NCBI GenBank assembly: GCA_944322785.1 | Contig: CALUPW010000004.1 | Span: forward strand, 124,001-188,000 | Direction of reading: 5' to 3' | From: Candidatus Gastranaerophilales bacterium | Lineage (GTDB): Bacteria; Cyanobacteriota; Vampirovibrionia; Gastranaerophilales; Gastranaerophilaceae | DNA length: 64,000 bases | Shown: piece by piece, positions 62,126-64,000 of the stretch | How the letters are laid out: the number at the start of each line of letters is the position of its first letter | Position numbering within the stretch: position 1 is the first letter of the stretch | Program-made: the position numbers and the translations under genes | Notes under the pieces: generated by a model | What the model was told of the DNA's origin: nothing | What the model saw: only the letters and a program-made list of their open reading frames with translations | Database searches by the model: none

Positions 62126-62965
62126 ATGGAAAAATTCGGACTTATAGGTTTCCCGCTCGGGCATTCGATTTCGGCATTTATTCATAAAGCCGGCTTTGAA
62201 AGTCTGGGGCTTAATGCAAGTTACGAAATTCTTGAAACGGATCCGGAAGATTTGGTGGACAGAGTAAAGTTTTTAAAACGAGAAAATTATTCCGGATTTA
62301 ATGTTACAATTCCTCTAAAACTTCCGATATCACTTTTTGTTCAGGAAGTTGACAAATACGCAGATATTGCAGGCGCAATAAATACCGTAAAAATTAATTC
62401 TGACAAAACTTTAAAAGGTTATAACACTGATGCCTCAGGTTTTAAAAGGGCAATACCGGATGACATTGCACTTAAAGGATGTTCGGTTGCTCTTTTAGGA
62501 ACAGGCGGCGCAAGTCGTGCTGCTGTTCTGGCGCTTTCCGAGTGCGGGGTGGATTATATCGGAGTTTATACAAGAAATATTCCAAATGCTATGGACTATA
62601 TGGGATATATGAGAAGAAAATTTCCGCAGATAACATTTGATGTTTTTCAAATCGATCAGGTACGGGATTTGTCAAAATATAATATGCTTGTAAATACAAC
62701 TCCCATTGGCATGCAGGGACGTTCTGCCGATATGACCCCGATTGAAAAAGAAGTTTTAAAAACAATGGGGGAAAACTCTGTTGTTTACGATGTAATTTAT
62801 AATCCTAAAAAAACAATTTTATTAAAAATTGCCGAAGATTTGGGCTTTAAAACGATAAACGGACTTGACATGCTTATTTATCAGGCTCAGAGCGCTCAGG
62901 AAATCTGGTTCGGGAGAACGCCTGACTTCAACAAAATGAAAGTTGCCGCACTGGAAAATCTTTAA
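62126..62965 (+). CDS. aroE: shikimate dehydrogenase
   Basis: AroE reduces 3-dehydroshikimate with NADPH. The motifs are FPLGHSISAFIHKAGFESLG, FNVTIPLK with the catalytic Lys, TDASGFKRA with Asp, GTGGASRAAV (nucleotide loop), NTTPIGMQG, DVIYNPKKT and GLDMLIYQAQSAQEIWFG. The 279-aa protein is full length. AAGGAGG precedes the ATG. It ends one base before the convergent XRE gene's stop. Confidence 0.97.
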   Translation: MEKFGLIGFPLGHSISAFIHKAGFESLGLNASYEILETDPEDLVDRVKFLKRENYSGFNVTIPLKLPISLFVQEVDKYADIAGAINTVKINSDKTLKGYNTDASGFKRAIPDDIALKGCSVALLGTGGASRAAVLALSECGVDYIGVYTRNIPNAMDYMGYMRRKFPQITFDVFQIDQVRDLSKYNMLVNTTPIGMQGRSADMTPIEKEVLKTMGENSVVYDVIYNPKKTILLKIAEDLGFKTINGLDMLIYQAQSAQEIWFGRTPDFNKMKVAALENL

Positions 62966-63169
62966 TTATTCAGGTATAAATTCCAGAAGCTCATTAATAT
63001 CGCATTCAAGATAAATACAGAGTTTATTTATAATATCCAATCCGACATTTGTTCTTTTACCCCGAACAATATCGGACAAAATCGACTGGCTTATTCCGGT
63101 TGCTTTATGCACCGCAGTTGCAGTCACATCTCTATCCCATAACAATTGTCTTAGTTTAATCCTTATCAT
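62966..63169 (-). CDS. XRE-family HTH regulator (YozG-like)
   Basis: A 67-aa single-domain Cro/C1-type protein: IRIKLRQLLWDRDVTATAVH, then the helix-turn-helix TGISQSILSDIVRGKRTNVG and LDIINKLCIYLECDINELLE. This N-terminal and C-terminal layout resembles the short YozG group of regulators. There is no ribosome site; TATAAT lies 6 nt before the ATG, so the mRNA is probably leaderless. It is divergent from a pilin-like gene, as is the XRE gene at 39.8 kb, and the spacer contains palindromes that could be its operators. Confidence 0.88.
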   Translation of the reverse strand: MIRIKLRQLLWDRDVTATAVHKATGISQSILSDIVRGKRTNVGLDIINKLCIYLECDINELLEFIPE

Positions 63170-63175
63170 GGCAAC

Positions 63176-63206
63176 ATTATAAGCTTATTTTACTCTATAT
63201 TGACAA
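63176..63206 (-). promoter_or_regulatory. promoter of the 62966 XRE gene (leaderless)
   Basis: Minus strand TTGTCA (63206-63201), 19-nt spacer, TATAAT (63181-63176), then GTTGCC and the ATG. Its -35 overlaps the -35 of the opposite pilin promoter, so the two promoters compete for RNA polymerase. Confidence 0.6.
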
Positions 63207-63228
63207 AATATATAATATTAAGTATTAT
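63200..63228 (+). promoter_or_regulatory. promoter of the pilin-like gene at 63301
   Basis: TTGACA, 17-nt spacer, TATTAT: near-consensus. The transcript leader would be about 65 nt, with GGAGG before the ATG. Confidence 0.75.
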
Positions 63229-63266
63229 TTTATAAAATATTATATATTTTTATAAAATTTTATAAA
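63226..63266. promoter_or_regulatory. two AT palindromes downstream of the pilin promoter (candidate operators)
   Basis: TATTTTATAAAATA (14 bp, 63226-63239) and TTTATAAAATTTTATAAA (18 bp, 63249-63266) are both perfect palindromes. They lie at and just after the expected transcription start, a usual place for a repressor such as the neighbouring XRE protein. Confidence 0.5.
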
Positions 63267-63300
63267 TGGAATGATAAATAAGTTTATATTTGGAGGAAAT

Positions 63301-63990
63301 ATGCATAAAGGATTAACAATGGCTGAAGTTTTGATAACACTCGGAATTATCGGTATAGTTGCAGCAATGACACTTCCGTCACTTGTCGGTAAATATCAAA
63401 AAGTTCAAACAGTAAATCAATTAAAAAAAGCATACTCCGTCCTTGCTCAGGCAATAGAACTTTCCGAAGTTCAAAACGAACATGTAAAATACTGGGATTT
63501 TAACCTTACTTCCGCAGATTTTTTTGAACGTTATCTTTTACCATATATCGCAAAAATTAACAACACAACATACGGGACAATATCAGACAAAATCCGTTAT
63601 ATGCGGCCGAATGGAACTGTTGAAAACAATTTTAATCCGTTTCTTGCAGATTCACATATAATAACTATGAATGACGGAACAACCTTATATCTGCCGGATA
63701 GAGGAATATACCACTACAAAGTATTATGTCTTGATTTGAACGGGTATAAAAAACCTAACCGTTTCGGACGTGATTTTTTTGTATTTTCAATCCACAAAGA
63801 TTTTGGACTTGTTCCGTACGGTTATCAAGGTTCGTCAGATGTTGACAGTTATACCACATTTGACAGAGAAAATATAAAAAATGCTCCACGGTACGGATGC
63901 AGCAAAAATTCAGGAACAACAAACGGTGCTTTTTGTTCCGCTTTAATTATGACTGACGGATGGGAAATTCGTGACGATTACCCGTGGTAA
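63301..63990 (+). CDS. type IV pilin-like protein
   Basis: A 229-aa prepilin-like protein. The very short leader MHKG is followed by LTMAEVLITLGIIGIVAAMT with Glu at mature position 5. The helix continues to LVGKYQKVQTVNQLKKAYS, and a globular domain ends in C-x-x-x-x-x-x-x-x-x-x-C and EIRDDYPW. I chose ATG 63301 because GGAGGAAAT lies directly upstream; a longer frame from 63271 would translate that site. It is divergent from an XRE gene. The DDYPW end is also found in the collapsed copy at 15.06 kb. The assembly machinery lies outside the window. Confidence 0.88.
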   Translation: MHKGLTMAEVLITLGIIGIVAAMTLPSLVGKYQKVQTVNQLKKAYSVLAQAIELSEVQNEHVKYWDFNLTSADFFERYLLPYIAKINNTTYGTISDKIRYMRPNGTVENNFNPFLADSHIITMNDGTTLYLPDRGIYHYKVLCLDLNGYKKPNRFGRDFFVFSIHKDFGLVPYGYQGSSDVDSYTTFDRENIKNAPRYGCSKNSGTTNGAFCSALIMTDGWEIRDDYPW

Positions 63991-64000
63991 AACCTGATTT

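Noticed and set aside
1-64000. CRISPR arrays, tRNA or rRNA genes, integrase/transposase genes, prophage
   Set aside because: Gaps were read on both strands and show no direct-repeat arrays, cloverleaf arms or mobile-element genes; the palindromic repeats have inverted, not direct, spacing.

Overview
The window looks like a chromosomal segment from a non-photosynthetic relative of Cyanobacteria, most likely a gut-type Vampirovibrionia/Melainabacteria (Gastranaerophilales-like) bacterium. The strongest evidence is that the RNA polymerase beta-prime subunit is split into rpoC1 and rpoC2, with an insertion of roughly 660 residues in the RpoC2 trigger loop. This is a cyanobacterial-lineage trait. 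Supporting signs are an AT-rich genome, a threonyl-tRNA synthetase without a TGS domain, an efp-accB-accC block, outer-membrane LptC/LptA-like genes, an anaerobe-style oxygen defence cluster and several prepilin-like proteins sharing the core TMAEVLITLGIIG. The lineage call is inference. No tRNA, rRNA, CRISPR array, transposase or integrase was seen.

Layout. 1-2.8 kb: a MacA/MacB-type efflux operon, truncated at the left edge. 2.9-9.3 kb (minus): a secreted unknown protein, a SWIM/SNF2 helicase, a DUF212 protein, a prenyl diphosphate synthase and rsgA. 9.4-15.1 kb (plus): efp, accB, accC, a MATE exporter, ndk and tgt. 15.1-19.7 kb: mutS and an unknown membrane-anchored protein, flanked by two loci with homopolymeric G tracts and mosaics of small palindromic repeats. 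One locus is a collapsed pilin gene and the other a pilin-like gene with an abnormal 5' end. 19.8-27.5 kb (minus): ricT-like, gpsA, murQ, ribH, ccdA plus a thioredoxin, small unknown proteins and a tandem pair of DUF3137 genes. 27.7-36.8 kb (minus): rpoB-rpoC1-rpoC2. 37.1-39.0 kb: three paralogous secreted proteins. 39.0-40.0 kb: a pilin-like gene divergent from an XRE regulator. 40-43 kb: an M16 peptidase and a small membrane protein. 43.1-46.1 kb: a PerR-like regulator with a Fur-type operator, rubredoxin, two rubrerythrin-family proteins and a flavodiiron protein. 46-50 kb (minus): a TPR protein, thrS and a GT8 glycosyltransferase carrying the third G-tract leader. 50.2-52.8 kb: ssb, a DUF1537 kinase and pdxA. 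52.9-56.2 kb (minus): secF, secD and dapA. 56.3-63.0 kb (plus): LptC-like, LptA-like, TPR, dprA, topA and aroE. 63.0-64.0 kb: a second XRE/pilin-like divergent pair.

How the parts work together. Most of the window is housekeeping: transcription, protein export, fatty-acid initiation, lysine, shikimate and riboflavin steps, tRNA modification, mismatch repair and DNA topology. The accessory interest lies in two themes. The first is a coding leader with a 10-13 G tract placed in front of unrelated genes (two pilin-like loci, one glycosyltransferase). Two copies are out of frame with their RBS-supported ATG and one is in frame, which is the arrangement expected of a phase-variable contingency system. 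The second is a recurrent pair of a short XRE-family repressor-like gene divergent from a pilin-like gene across a palindrome-rich AT spacer. The regulator mRNAs look leaderless in both cases.
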